Below are positions 15,101 to 22,104 of a DNA stretch of 46,423 nucleotides, piece by piece. The DNA comes from CAZKRU01 sp964555235. GTDB lineage: Bacteria; Verrucomicrobiota; Verrucomicrobiia; Methylacidiphilales; CAMAQI01. The notes under the pieces are model-generated. The model was not told where the DNA came from, did not search any database, and saw only the letters and a list, made by a program, of their open reading frames with translations. Each line of letters begins with the position of its first letter. Positions within the stretch are counted from its first letter, which is position 1. The translations under genes were made by a program, and so were the position numbers. Location: positions 1 to 46,423 of the forward strand of contig CAZKRU010000029.1 in the NCBI GenBank assembly GCA_964555235.1. Reading direction: 5' to 3'.

Positions 15101-16911
15101 GCCAGGTAAGGACGGTTTCTTACATGTTCGATCAAGACGGAAACCGTTCAAGTGTGACTTACCCTGATGGAAGTGTTGTGACTTACGGATATACAGGTCG
15201 CAATCAAATTGCTTCGGTAAATTCTGGAGGAATCATTACTGCTTATTCCTATGATTTGAACGGGAATCGCATTGGAAGGAGTCTTGAGAATGGGACGAAC
15301 ACGACCTATGCGTTTGATAATGCCAGCCGTCTAACTTCAATTACTGATAAAAATGGTCCAACGATTCAGCTTTCAACGGTGTATGCGCTGAATGCTGTGG
15401 GCAACCGAACAAACAAAACACAAGGAGGAGCGAGCGAAACCTATGCGTTTGATGCCATTGATCAAGTGACGGGGGTAAATTATTCGGCGACATCTCGCAA
15501 TGTGAGCTACAATTACGACGCGACAGGTAATCGGATGAGCGTGATCGATAACGGCGTTTCTACCGCCTACGGCACAAATAATTTGAACCAATACACTTCC
15601 GTTGGTGGGGCTGCGCAAGGCTATGATGGAAACGGCAATCTCACCTCGGGTCAGGGAATCTTTCTTTACGACGCAATGAATCGATTAACGAAATCCATCG
15701 TTGGGGTGAACACGGTCGAATTTACGTATGATTCTAAAAATCGCGTGGTGAAGCGTTCGACAAATGGAGTTCCTTTGTTCTTAATTTATGACGGTTGGAG
15801 CTTGATTGAAGAAAGAAATGGAAGTGGTACACTGCTTCAGAAATATATTAATGGAGCAGTCGTGGATGAAATCTTGGTGAAAGTTTCGACTATCGGTTCG
15901 GTATATTACCATCAGGATGGTCTTGGATCGACGACTCAGTTGACGGACTCGACTGGAAATGTCGTTGAGAAATACAGCTATGATATTTTCGGAAAAGCGA
16001 CGATTACGAATGCCTCGGGGACAGTTCTGCCCGCTTCGCTCCAAGAAAATCGGTTGATGTTCACGGGACGGGAGTGGATTAACGAGGTTGGATTGTATGA
16101 TTATCGAAACCGAGTTTATTCCTGTGAGCTTGGGAGGTTCTTGCAAACGGATCCAATCCGCTTTGATGGTAAGGATGTTAACATTTATCGGTATTGTGGG
16201 AATAACGGCGTTAATAGCATTGATCCGCTCGGTCTATGGTCAGCGTCCTTATGTCCAGATAATATGCCTTCGAACGGACTTGGCGATCCCCTAGGGCCTT
16301 TTGATCCTAACTCCATTCCCACAACTCCACCTGTTCCTCCTCAACAGAGAGGAAACAATAATAACAGTGGAGATAGTGGAATTGATAATGGCGATGGCAC
16401 TAAAACCTACAAGAATAACAACAAACATTACTCTGATGGCGGTGGTGTCATTGGTGTTCTTGCAGGATTTTTAGGAGTCCCAGGGTTAAATGCGCCTTTT
16501 TCTGGAGCGCCTACTACTCAGCAATTAATGAATCAGTTTCAAAGTCAAGTTAACTGGAGTGACAACTTGAGAGGAGGTGCATCTGCTTTGGGGCAAGTGG
16601 CTCAACGGCAATTGAACTCTGCTATGAGTAATTTGACCGGATTGCAGAGCGCTCTTACAGGCGCTTCAGGGGTGGGGGCTTATCTTGGTGCTTTGGGAAA
16701 TTCATCGGTTGGTGCGATCTTTTCAGGGTCATTGGGAGCTGGAGCAATTGTGTCGTCTTTGGGGCTGGGGGCTGCTGCGGCAGGAGTTGGATTTGGTGCT
16801 GGTTATGGTATTGCTCAGATTCCAACGGGTGGTGGCGGAAATGTCGGAGGCTCGCTTGGGAATGCTATTTACAATGCTAATCCGAATTTTTGGAATGCAA
16901 TGGTTCGGTAA
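12178..16911 (+). CDS. secreted RHS/YD-repeat protein, toxin candidate
   Basis: A 1577-residue protein. A Sec-type signal peptide occupies residues 1-23 (IFVLAIFSSLAFS). An N-terminal beta region precedes an inserted F5/8C (discoidin)-like domain (about 245-345: YRYVRLLSADG, DGDPSTGF, YVGLDLGTAKKISKMRFLA). Many YD repeats of about 20 residues (YDxxG followed by R/N) form the RHS shell from about 500 to 1270. The RHS-associated core ends at IDPLGLW (D1349). The 221 residues after it are the variable tip: Asn/Pro-rich, then Gly/Ala-rich hydrophobic helices (GVGAYLGALG, AIVSSLGLGAAAAGVGFG) that suggest membrane insertion. RHS shells cage C-terminal toxins. No secretion-system genes lie nearby. 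The YD part may still be a surface polymer rather than a toxin. Confidence 0.88.
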   Translation: MKKINLIIKSIFVLAIFSSLAFSQCGNGARGTPSGLGVPSAPVQGGADPIVPYSGNEYKEISDLPIWGGVGKQLVWTRYANSRATSGTQLFGMGHYWAHSFQYQLLTQSANSSGQAQVKLVLPEGSAFVFTQTDPSTWTGTLSCEYKLIPSGSDLVLLTKDSEQYFFKKFTSGSTFYYLMTEITDAMGNKFPLTYNASKQLVKVAEPAGRSLNVTYKTLTANKVDFAGLGTLTAAPAAGTWTEIPVTLQTAYRYVRLLSADGAYGNIAEVEFYDNLGNKLTGNVISSDSAALASSALDGDPSTGFVSGSFSGSYVGLDLGTAKKISKMRFLAVAGKEALMKPTKWGYSPVKVQGANQAPASVSVISKVSTSDGREINYTYENYNDSSVPYVFPTLTEAVYGDGTKATYGYAQIFSGQRPMITDWNDVRYGLRQPRYKTVYQSERASTVLGMVDKQINVETGGTITQVGVFAGRLHEPTLTFANGSVLHQVMSSGILTAGYDGNNNKTTYVYDANGFLAKETDALGRVTSYVNSLLGNHNKITYPDGSVEEWTRNSLESILTYKDTLGRITSYTRDPQNRITRVDYPDASYETFAYNAYSEAVQKRQRNGGLSTFTYDSRGLLTQSEDALHNVTQFGHDSSDRVTSITDARNNVVTKSYNERGLVLKITNSDGTFKSFTYNALGDPLSETNELGNTTSMTYDIFRHVTSVTDSLNRTTTSTYAPNVYNSKPIEVVLSSGKKSTFTYDKEWNVLTKTAGTGSLDAATTVLTYDKVYNVLTAKDARGQTTTMTYDLRNRKLTQKDPLGNITTWTYDFAGNNLTMKDALNRVTTNTFDLMNRLKTTTDAKNQTTSYEYDLSGNLLSMTDAKTNVYSFEYDLLNRKTAMIYPDSSREKYGYDQAGNPTSYTTRSGAIKTAIFDNRNRETSNSWSDGTTTGVTRTFDVMSRLVTSDNGQALCSYGYNNANELISETTTVNGQVRTVSYMFDQDGNRSSVTYPDGSVVTYGYTGRNQIASVNSGGIITAYSYDLNGNRIGRSLENGTNTTYAFDNASRLTSITDKNGPTIQLSTVYALNAVGNRTNKTQGGASETYAFDAIDQVTGVNYSATSRNVSYNYDATGNRMSVIDNGVSTAYGTNNLNQYTSVGGAAQGYDGNGNLTSGQGIFLYDAMNRLTKSIVGVNTVEFTYDSKNRVVKRSTNGVPLFLIYDGWSLIEERNGSGTLLQKYINGAVVDEILVKVSTIGSVYYHQDGLGSTTQLTDSTGNVVEKYSYDIFGKATITNASGTVLPASLQENRLMFTGREWINEVGLYDYRNRVYSCELGRFLQTDPIRFDGKDVNIYRYCGNNGVNSIDPLGLWSASLCPDNMPSNGLGDPLGPFDPNSIPTTPPVPPQQRGNNNNSGDSGIDNGDGTKTYKNNNKHYSDGGGVIGVLAGFLGVPGLNAPFSGAPTTQQLMNQFQSQVNWSDNLRGGASALGQVAQRQLNSAMSNLTGLQSALTGASGVGAYLGALGNSSVGAIFSGSLGAGAIVSSLGLGAAAAGVGFGAGYGIAQIPTGGGGNVGGSLGNAIYNANPNFWNAMVR

Positions 16912-16916
16912 CTTTT

Positions 16917-17309
16917 ATGAAAATATACCTTTCTTGGAGAGACTATCCAGAACTCGAAAAATTTTCAGATCAAGAAAAACCTATCGTGTGGTTTAATTTC
17001 ATCGCAGAGGAAATCGAACCTCAACGTGATGATAGATGGCATTCTTTCTTGCTCGTGCTTGCTATTGTAGTGAGCATGATTTTTGGTAGTGCTTTTGGTC
17101 TATTTGTCTTAGAAAGTGCTGTGGCTGCGGCTTTATTATGCGGACTGTCTTGTGGGGTTGCGATGTTTATGTGCTCCTTAGCCTTTAACCGCTATTCTTT
17201 TCCTCGCACCCAGAAAAAACTTAAAAACTATATTGATCAGGGAAGGGCAAAAAAAATTCCCCTTAATGAAAGCGTCAAAGAATTGGTGCGCCATTTTGGG
17301 AAAGGATAG
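16917..17309 (+). CDS. small membrane protein, possible RHS immunity protein
   Basis: A 130-residue protein starting at the ATG six bases after the RHS stop; an upstream in-frame codon lies inside the RHS gene and was rejected. Two hydrophobic helices (about 43-90: FLLVLAIVVSMIFGSAFGLFVL and AVAAALLCGLSCGVAMFMC) separate an acidic N-terminal part from a basic C-terminal tail (KKLKNYIDQGRAKKIP). A small gene directly behind an RHS tip is the standard place for a cognate immunity protein. A membrane immunity protein would match a membrane-active tip. The function is inferred from position only. Confidence 0.65.
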   Translation: MKIYLSWRDYPELEKFSDQEKPIVWFNFIAEEIEPQRDDRWHSFLLVLAIVVSMIFGSAFGLFVLESAVAAALLCGLSCGVAMFMCSLAFNRYSFPRTQKKLKNYIDQGRAKKIPLNESVKELVRHFGKG

Positions 17310-17493
17310 AGCACTTCCTTCAACCACCCAATCTCCAACGCCTCGGCCTTCTGGTAGTGATACTCGTCCAAATTACGTAGAGCATTTGTTATAAAGGGTC
17401 ATTTGTAGTTCCGTTATTTTTAATAATTTTCGTCGTTTCGAGTTGTTTCAAAAACAGAGGATATTTTTCAGAAAATCCTCTCCGATTTGACAA
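17310..17493. other. intergenic gap between RHS module and late genes
   Basis: An AT-rich gap of 184 bp. It contains an imperfect hairpin at 17457-17480 (GAGGAT, then a loop, then ATCCTC) without a clear U-tract on the rightward strand, so it is not a confident terminator. TTGACA occurs at 17487-17492, but the TATACT that follows is only 7 bp away, too close for a standard promoter. The late promoter is expected here but could not be placed. Confidence 0.4.
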
Positions 17494-17838
17494 GTGATCT
17501 ATACTACTTTTGTGGCACGATCACAAAAGCATCAAGATTCTCCAGCGCAAATGACGCTCTCATTCGGTGCGCCTACCCTCTTGCCGCAGGGAGATGGATC
17601 GTTTGTTTTGCGTCCCGGAAAACCGCTTGTCGAATTTTCCCCTCTCCAATTTGCCCGTGCAATTTCGGTTTCTCGCTCCACGGTCTATCGTCTTTTGGAT
17701 GAATGGAAGATCATTTCCTATCGTCGCCCCTCCCCCCGGAAGATTTTAATTCCAGCGGAGGCCGTTGAATCTTTTCGTCGCAAGACGGAGGATCCTGAAT
17801 TTTGGCAGAGCGTAAAAGCTCTCGAAAAGAAGAAATAG
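17494..17838 (+). CDS. helix-turn-helix protein heading the late genes
   Basis: Up to 114 residues. Two other possible starts exist (GTG at 17512, ATG at 17551); the first would be GTG. The recognisable part is residues 45-95: FSPLQFARAISVSRSTVYRL, then LDEWKIISYRRPSPRKILIP and AVESFRRK. This is the helix-turn-helix plus wing of MerR/excisionase-type proteins. An 8-bp inverted repeat overlaps the start region and could be its own operator. Its place at the head of the late cluster parallels the late activator of Mu-like phages, although it is shorter than Mu C. The role is inferred. Confidence 0.65.
   Translation: MIYTTFVARSQKHQDSPAQMTLSFGAPTLLPQGDGSFVLRPGKPLVEFSPLQFARAISVSRSTVYRLLDEWKIISYRRPSPRKILIPAEAVESFRRKTEDPEFWQSVKALEKKK
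17507..17529. promoter_or_regulatory. 8-bp inverted repeat, operator candidate
   Basis: CTTTTGTG (17507-17514) and CACAAAAG (17522-17529) are perfect inverted copies separated by 7 bp, overlapping the possible start codons of the helix-turn-helix gene. A perfect dyad with 15-bp centre spacing suits a dimeric regulator, perhaps autoregulation of the adjacent gene. It could alternatively act in the mRNA as a hairpin hiding the ribosome site. Confidence 0.4.
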
Positions 17839-17904
17839 TCTCCACGCTCGCCTCTTTCCCCTGCATCGTTAGCCGCCTGCGCGCCGTTGTGGTTTATTCC
17901 CGAC

Positions 17905-18234
17905 ATGGCGCAACGAATTCTCAAATACTTCCACTTTCCTGCCGCACTGTTGGCGATTGCCTACCTGTCGGGTTGTGCAACATCAACGGAGACAAAGGTT
18001 CGTCACAGTGCGGACGGAACCATCGCGATTACTTCTCCGAAGAACGTCGAGATTGAAGGACTTGACGCAAAGCTCGGTGACGGAACGCAAATCCACATTG
18101 ATCGTTATCGTTCGAAGGCGGATCCCGATGCAATCAAAGCTCAGGGAAAGCGGGAAAAAGAAAACATCACAGCGGCTGGAGAAGCCGTGGGCAAAGGCGC
18201 AGCAGCGGGAGCCAAAAAGGTGCTCCTCCCATGA
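17905..18234 (+). CDS. small lipoprotein, possible spanin component
   Basis: A 109-residue protein. The N-terminal hydrophobic segment ends in lipobox LSGC (Cys at residue 24), so it should be lipidated and exported. The mature part starts CATSTETKV, contains a short beta region (GTIAITSPKNVEIEG) and ends in an Ala/Gly-rich helix. It opens the lysis-type cluster, and its stop overlaps the start of the hydrolase gene by 4 bp. Outer-membrane spanins are small lipoproteins encoded beside endolysins, but the usual proline-rich character is absent. A further-upstream start six codons away is possible. Confidence 0.7.
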   Translation: MAQRILKYFHFPAALLAIAYLSGCATSTETKVRHSADGTIAITSPKNVEIEGLDAKLGDGTQIHIDRYRSKADPDAIKAQGKREKENITAAGEAVGKGAAAGAKKVLLP

Positions 18235-18851
18235 AACGGGTTTTCATCTTCATCAATGGCATCCTGACCGATCCCGGTGATGCACATGGCTGGACGGATC
18301 GCGCGGTTGCTTGGATTCAGACGCATACCAATGAGGTGGCGGATCGTTACGAGTATTTTTCAGGAGCGCTGACACGCCGCCTCTTTCAAAACCGTCGTGT
18401 CGCTGAGGTTGTCGAAATGATCGACAACTATTCTGAAACGCACGATGTCGTGCTCGTTGGGCACTCGAATGGTTGCGACATCATCCTTCGGGCGTTGCAG
18501 CGCCGAGCCCGTGCCGTGAATTGCATTCATTTGTTTGCCGCTGCCGCAGAAGCGGATTGCCGCAAGAGCGGTCTCAATCAAGCCATGAAAAATTCTCCAT
18601 GGCTCAAAGTCTTTATCACGGTCTCACGTGGGGATGAAGCATTGCGGATCGCAGCCCGCACCAGTCACTTTCTCTTCGGATGGCTTGGCCTCGGTTATGG
18701 AGATCTCGGATATGAAGGGCCGTCGAACGTCTACTATCCCGAGCGAATCAAGGTTCTGCGTTGCGACAGCATGAATCACGGAGAATGGTTTCGCGCCGGG
18801 GATAATTTTGAATATTCCATGAGGGCGATTGTTGCCGGGGGGCGTTCATGA
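18231..18851 (+). CDS. alpha/beta-hydrolase, possible lysis esterase
   Basis: A 206-residue protein with a lipase-like fold. The first strand with oxyanion region is KRVFIFINGILTDPG, the nucleophile elbow is VVLVGHSNGCD (Ser in GHSNG, about residue 79), an acidic residue lies in VSRGDEAL, and a late histidine in MNHGEW. It lacks a signal peptide. It sits between a lipoprotein gene and an L,D-transpeptidase-like gene with 4-bp overlaps on both sides. That context suggests a role in cell-envelope breakdown, comparable in principle to the LysB esterases of mycobacteriophages, but with no sequence proof of substrate. Confidence 0.7.
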   Translation: MKRVFIFINGILTDPGDAHGWTDRAVAWIQTHTNEVADRYEYFSGALTRRLFQNRRVAEVVEMIDNYSETHDVVLVGHSNGCDIILRALQRRARAVNCIHLFAAAAEADCRKSGLNQAMKNSPWLKVFITVSRGDEALRIAARTSHFLFGWLGLGYGDLGYEGPSNVYYPERIKVLRCDSMNHGEWFRAGDNFEYSMRAIVAGGRS

Positions 18852-19393
18852 CGATTGCGCCTCCTTCCCCTCCGCGTCAGACCTTGGATCGCACCATGCA
18901 AATGCTTCGTGCGGCGGGTGTACAAGCGCCTGTGGCACTCCTCGGGATCCGGGGATACTACCGCGACACCATGGGTGAGCCCGGAAAAAATGACCGGGGC
19001 ATTTACGATGACGCCATCATTCTCTTGGAAAAAAACGTTCAGCTTACATTCAACGCGAATACCGATCCTTCCATCTTTCGTCCGGGAATCGCCGTGCTCA
19101 AGCCCGGTCTATGGCGTTATCAGATCGGCATTCACGGACTCAATAAGCCTCCGGGCAAGCGGTACACCGCGCTCGTGCAGGCGGCACCCGTCACCGTCAT
19201 TCGGGACAAGCAAGGTGAAGAGAGCGGTTGGTTTGGAATCAATATTCATCGTGGCAGTGAAAACGGAACGAGTTCGCTCGGCTGTCAAACCATCGTTCCG
19301 GCTCAGTGGCCCACTTTCATCAGTTCCGTGCAACGAACCCTGACGGCATTCGGGCAGGAAGAAATCCCTTACCTGCTCGTGGAGGCATCATGA
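18848..19393 (+). CDS. L,D-transpeptidase-like (YkuD-type) enzyme
   Basis: A 181-residue protein whose second half contains WFGINIHRGSENGTSSLGCQ. The histidine, then Ser-x-Gly-Cys about 12 residues later, matches the His/Cys catalytic pattern of YkuD-fold enzymes that act on peptidoglycan stem peptides. Earlier sequence includes RGYYRDTMGEPGKNDRGIYDDA, as in phage- and prophage-encoded members. There is no signal peptide, so it would depend on a holin for release. It occupies the place of the endolysin gene in Mu-like phages. Cleaving rather than cross-linking activity is inferred. Confidence 0.7.
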   Translation: MTIAPPSPPRQTLDRTMQMLRAAGVQAPVALLGIRGYYRDTMGEPGKNDRGIYDDAIILLEKNVQLTFNANTDPSIFRPGIAVLKPGLWRYQIGIHGLNKPPGKRYTALVQAAPVTVIRDKQGEESGWFGINIHRGSENGTSSLGCQTIVPAQWPTFISSVQRTLTAFGQEEIPYLLVEAS

Positions 19394-19779
19394 TTCAATT
19401 TTTTGCAGCGGCATTACCAGAGGCGACCGATCCCGGAGTGGGAGATTTAGCGGTGAGAATCGGCGTCGTGTTGGTGCTGATTCTTCAAATCCTGAGCTAC
19501 TTCCGCCGTCAACCGACGATTGAAGCGGAGTTCGCAACGAAGCAGGAACTGCAGGCCGCGAGAAATGAATTCAGATCTGAAATGGAGCACGTTGATTCAA
19601 AGCTCGAACAGGTGCGTAACGAAGGGCGCAAGCAATTTGACCAGATGATGCAAGCGGGAGAACACCGCTCGGAAAACATCTTTCGCCGTATCAACGATGT
19701 AAGCCTCGCGCTGAATGAAAAGATCGACGGCGTTCCCCTGCAAGTCATTCAAACCCTCAAAAATACCGGAGCAATATGA
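19390..19779 (+). CDS. membrane/coiled-coil protein (Mu gp25/DUF2730-like)
   Basis: A 129-residue protein beginning at an ATG that overlaps the preceding TGA. One membrane helix (about 20-38: VRIGVVLVLILQILSYF) is followed by a long charged coiled coil (TKQELQAARNEF, MEHVDSKLEQVRNE, RINDVSLALNEKI). This architecture and its place just before the gp26/gp27/gp28-type genes match the DUF2730-like protein of Mu-family phages. It could be a holin or spanin-like lysis component. The family call rests on architecture and gene order. Confidence 0.65.
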   Translation: MIQFFAAALPEATDPGVGDLAVRIGVVLVLILQILSYFRRQPTIEAEFATKQELQAARNEFRSEMEHVDSKLEQVRNEGRKQFDQMMQAGEHRSENIFRRINDVSLALNEKIDGVPLQVIQTLKNTGAI

Positions 19780-20039
19780 ACCGCCTTTCCATGATCCGCC
19801 GCACCATTTTAGAAATTCTCGAAGAGATCGAACCCTTTGCCCTGCCGGAGCCGCAACTCAAGCTTCATCTCGACGCACGGATGCGTCCCCCGGTTGCTGC
19901 AGCGGAGATGGAAGACGCCATTACTTGGCTCAACGTGCGTCAGCACATCCGTCCGCTTTCAGATCATCTCGCTCCCGAAGATTCCACCGCTGTCAAATGG
20001 CTCATCACTGAAACTGGCAAAACCCTTCTCCGCAAATAA
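19776..20039 (+). CDS. small helical protein (Mu gp26-position)
   Basis: An 87-residue protein overlapping its upstream neighbour by 4 bp. Helical segments (MIRRTILEILEEIEP, PEPQLKLHLDARM, AAAEMEDAITWLNVRQHI) and a C-terminal strand pair (VKWLITETGKTLL) read like a winged-helix domain. It sits directly before the DUF3486 gene, where Mu gp26 lies. Involvement in packaging or its regulation is inferred from position. Confidence 0.6.
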   Translation: MNRLSMIRRTILEILEEIEPFALPEPQLKLHLDARMRPPVAAAEMEDAITWLNVRQHIRPLSDHLAPEDSTAVKWLITETGKTLLRK

Positions 20040-20042
20040 ACC

Positions 20043-20576
20043 ATGAGAAAAACACGATGCGACTCGATTCTCGACAAGCTTGGGAGCAAGCACAGGGAGC
20101 AACTGCGGCTTTGGCTCACCGAGGAAAAGCTTTCCTACAGTGCTATCCGCGTGCGGATCTTCGAGGAATGGGGATTAGAAGTTTCCGACTCGCAACTCTC
20201 TCGCTACTGGCAGCGGCTCTCACCCGAATGGTGCATGCAGCGCCTGCGCGAATCCAAGAAGATGGTGGATCAGCTTGGGGAGGAATTATCCAAGACTGCC
20301 CCACAACTCGAAGCGGCGGCACTCGCCACGCTGAAACAAATAACTTTCGAACTGCTTTCCAATCGCAACCCGAATTTGAAGGAAGTGCGCGGACTCATTT
20401 CCGTGCTGGTCTCCAATCGCCGCCTCGATTTGGAGGAATCGAAAATGCAGCACCAGCTTCGCGTTTACGAGGAGAACAATGCGACAGTTCGAGCGAACCT
20501 CGAAAAGACGAAGAGCAAAGGCGGTCTTTCCGAGGAAACCATTTCAGAAATCGAGGAGGCACTCCGTCTCCTATGA
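20043..20576 (+). CDS. terminase small subunit-like (DUF3486, Mu gp27)
   Basis: A 177-residue protein of the DUF3486 type. An N-terminal helix-turn-helix (about 20-60: LRLWLTEEKLSYSAIRVRIFEEWGLEVS in broken order, then SQLSRYWQRLS) is followed by a long helical region (VDQLGEELSKTAPQLEAAALATLKQ and beyond). Proteins of this family in Mu-like phages sit before the large terminase and are thought to recognise phage DNA for headful packaging. Its stop overlaps the terminase ATG by 4 bp, supporting coupled synthesis. Confidence 0.85.
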   Translation: MRKTRCDSILDKLGSKHREQLRLWLTEEKLSYSAIRVRIFEEWGLEVSDSQLSRYWQRLSPEWCMQRLRESKKMVDQLGEELSKTAPQLEAAALATLKQITFELLSNRNPNLKEVRGLISVLVSNRRLDLEESKMQHQLRVYEENNATVRANLEKTKSKGGLSEETISEIEEALRLL

Positions 20577-21937
20577 CACGATCCACAAAATCGCTCGGCA
20601 AGTTTTTTCTCCCGTATCAGTCCGCATGGATTCTCGACGATGCGCGAAAAAAACTCATGGAGAAATCCCGCCAGATCGGGATTTCATGGAGTACGGCTTA
20701 CCGATGTGTGCGGGCGTGTTCGAGATCCGATGCCAGCGTTGACGCATGGATCAGCAGTCGGGATGACCTGCAAGCACGGCTTTTTATCGAGGACTGCAAA
20801 AGCTTTGCAAAGATTCTGAAGCTGGCAGCGGAAGACCTCGGACTACAGGTCATTGACGAGGAAAAGAAAATCTCCGCCTACGTGCTGAAGTTTGCCTCTG
20901 GGGTTCGCATTCACTCCATGAGCAGCAACCCCGATGCTCAAGCGGGCAAACGAGGAAGTCGCGTGTTGGACGAATTCGCCCTCCACCCGGATCCTCGAAA
21001 ACTCTACTCCATCGCTTATCCCGGCATCACGTGGGGCGGTAACATTGAAATCATTTCGACACATCGAGGCTCCGCCAACTTTTTCAACGGACTCGTGCAA
21101 GAGATCAAGCACAAGGGAAACCCGAAAGGTTTCTCGCTCCATACCGTGACGCTTCAGGATGCGCTCGATCAGGGTTTTCTTGAAAAGCTCAAATCGAAGC
21201 TCCCCAAGGAAGATCCGATTCAGGAGATGAACCGCGCCACCTATTTCGACTTCGTGAAGACGGGATGCCCGGATGAAGAAACCTTCCTGCAGGAGTACAT
21301 GTGCCAACCAGCAGACGATAACTCGGCATTCCTTTCCTACGAATTGATCGATGGGTGCAAATACAAACCCGGTGAACTTTGGGAAATCTCGCAACTGGAC
21401 CGTCTTGCTGCACTCGGTAATCCGCTTTTTCTCGGTGGGGACGTTGGCCGGGATCATGACCTGACTGTCTTTTGGCTCTTAGAGAGAGTGGGCGGTGTTT
21501 ATTTCACGCGCTACCTCATTGAGTTGAAGAATCAACCATTCGATGTTCAGGAGAGAGAACTTTACCAGCTTCTCTCCCTCCCGTCAGTGCGTCGCTGCTG
21601 CATCGATCAAACGGGAATCGGTCGTCAGCTTGTAGAGCGAGCGCAGAACCGTTTCGGTAAATACCGTGTGGAAGGAGTCACCTTTACTCCGGCTTCGAAA
21701 GAGGAACTCGCCTATCCCCTCAAGGCGGCATTTGAGGATCGCTCCATCCGAATCCCCGACCGTCAGGAAATTTCCGCAGACCTGCGTGCCATCAAAAAAG
21801 AAACCACCGCCAGCGGCAACATCCGCTTTGCCGCCGACCGGGGAAAGAACGGCCATGCGGATCGGTTTTGGGGACTGGCCTTGGCCCTTCATGCCGGAAA
21901 AAACACCACGAGTGGTTATTGGGCGGGAGTGGTATGA
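20573..21937 (+). CDS. terminase large subunit (Mu gp28-like)
   Basis: The start at MTRSTKSLGKFFLPYQ (454 aa) was chosen because it overlaps the small-subunit stop; the open frame upstream runs through the small-subunit gene and is not coding. The ATPase part has the adenine-binding LPYQSAWI, a Walker A-like SRQIGISWST and Walker B SRVLDEFA. The nuclease part shows GGDVGRDHDLTVFW and CIDQTGIGRQLVE, with acidic residues of an RNase H-like fold. It powers DNA translocation through the portal and cuts the packaged DNA. The length fits the Mu gp28 type. Confidence 0.92.
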   Translation: MTRSTKSLGKFFLPYQSAWILDDARKKLMEKSRQIGISWSTAYRCVRACSRSDASVDAWISSRDDLQARLFIEDCKSFAKILKLAAEDLGLQVIDEEKKISAYVLKFASGVRIHSMSSNPDAQAGKRGSRVLDEFALHPDPRKLYSIAYPGITWGGNIEIISTHRGSANFFNGLVQEIKHKGNPKGFSLHTVTLQDALDQGFLEKLKSKLPKEDPIQEMNRATYFDFVKTGCPDEETFLQEYMCQPADDNSAFLSYELIDGCKYKPGELWEISQLDRLAALGNPLFLGGDVGRDHDLTVFWLLERVGGVYFTRYLIELKNQPFDVQERELYQLLSLPSVRRCCIDQTGIGRQLVERAQNRFGKYRVEGVTFTPASKEELAYPLKAAFEDRSIRIPDRQEISADLRAIKKETTASGNIRFAADRGKNGHADRFWGLALALHAGKNTTSGYWAGVV

Positions 21938-22104
21938 AAAAAAATCGCTCACAATTGGCTTATGTGGGGCGTTTCGGGACCGAGGGCGATCTTGAGCCGC
22001 TGGTTTCGATATCGTTGTTTTGCAAAAGGATTCTGCCTTTTTGCAAAGGGGCCGGGTTCCGTGAAGAGATTGCCCTTTCGCCAAAACCGGAGGGATGGGC
22101 ATGA
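21934..22104 (+). CDS. possible small protein between terminase and portal (56 aa)
   Basis: The frame starts at an ATG overlapping the terminase stop by 4 bp and ends just inside the portal start. The product has no recognised domain. The stretch also contains an imperfect hairpin at 22022-22044 (GCAAAAGG, loop ATTCTG, CCTTTTTGC), so it may instead be a structured spacer in the late mRNA. Retained because every other late gene is tightly packed. Confidence 0.35.
   Translation: MKKNRSQLAYVGRFGTEGDLEPLVSISLFCKRILPFCKGAGFREEIALSPKPEGWA

Noticed and set aside
13600..16000. Tandem or CRISPR-like repeats
   Set aside because: The periodicity comes from degenerate YD repeats in the RHS protein; there are no identical repeats with unique spacers. 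No CRISPR array was seen anywhere in the window.
17487..17505. Late promoter TTGACA/TATACT
   Set aside because: The spacing between the two boxes is only 7 bp, far below the usual 16-18.
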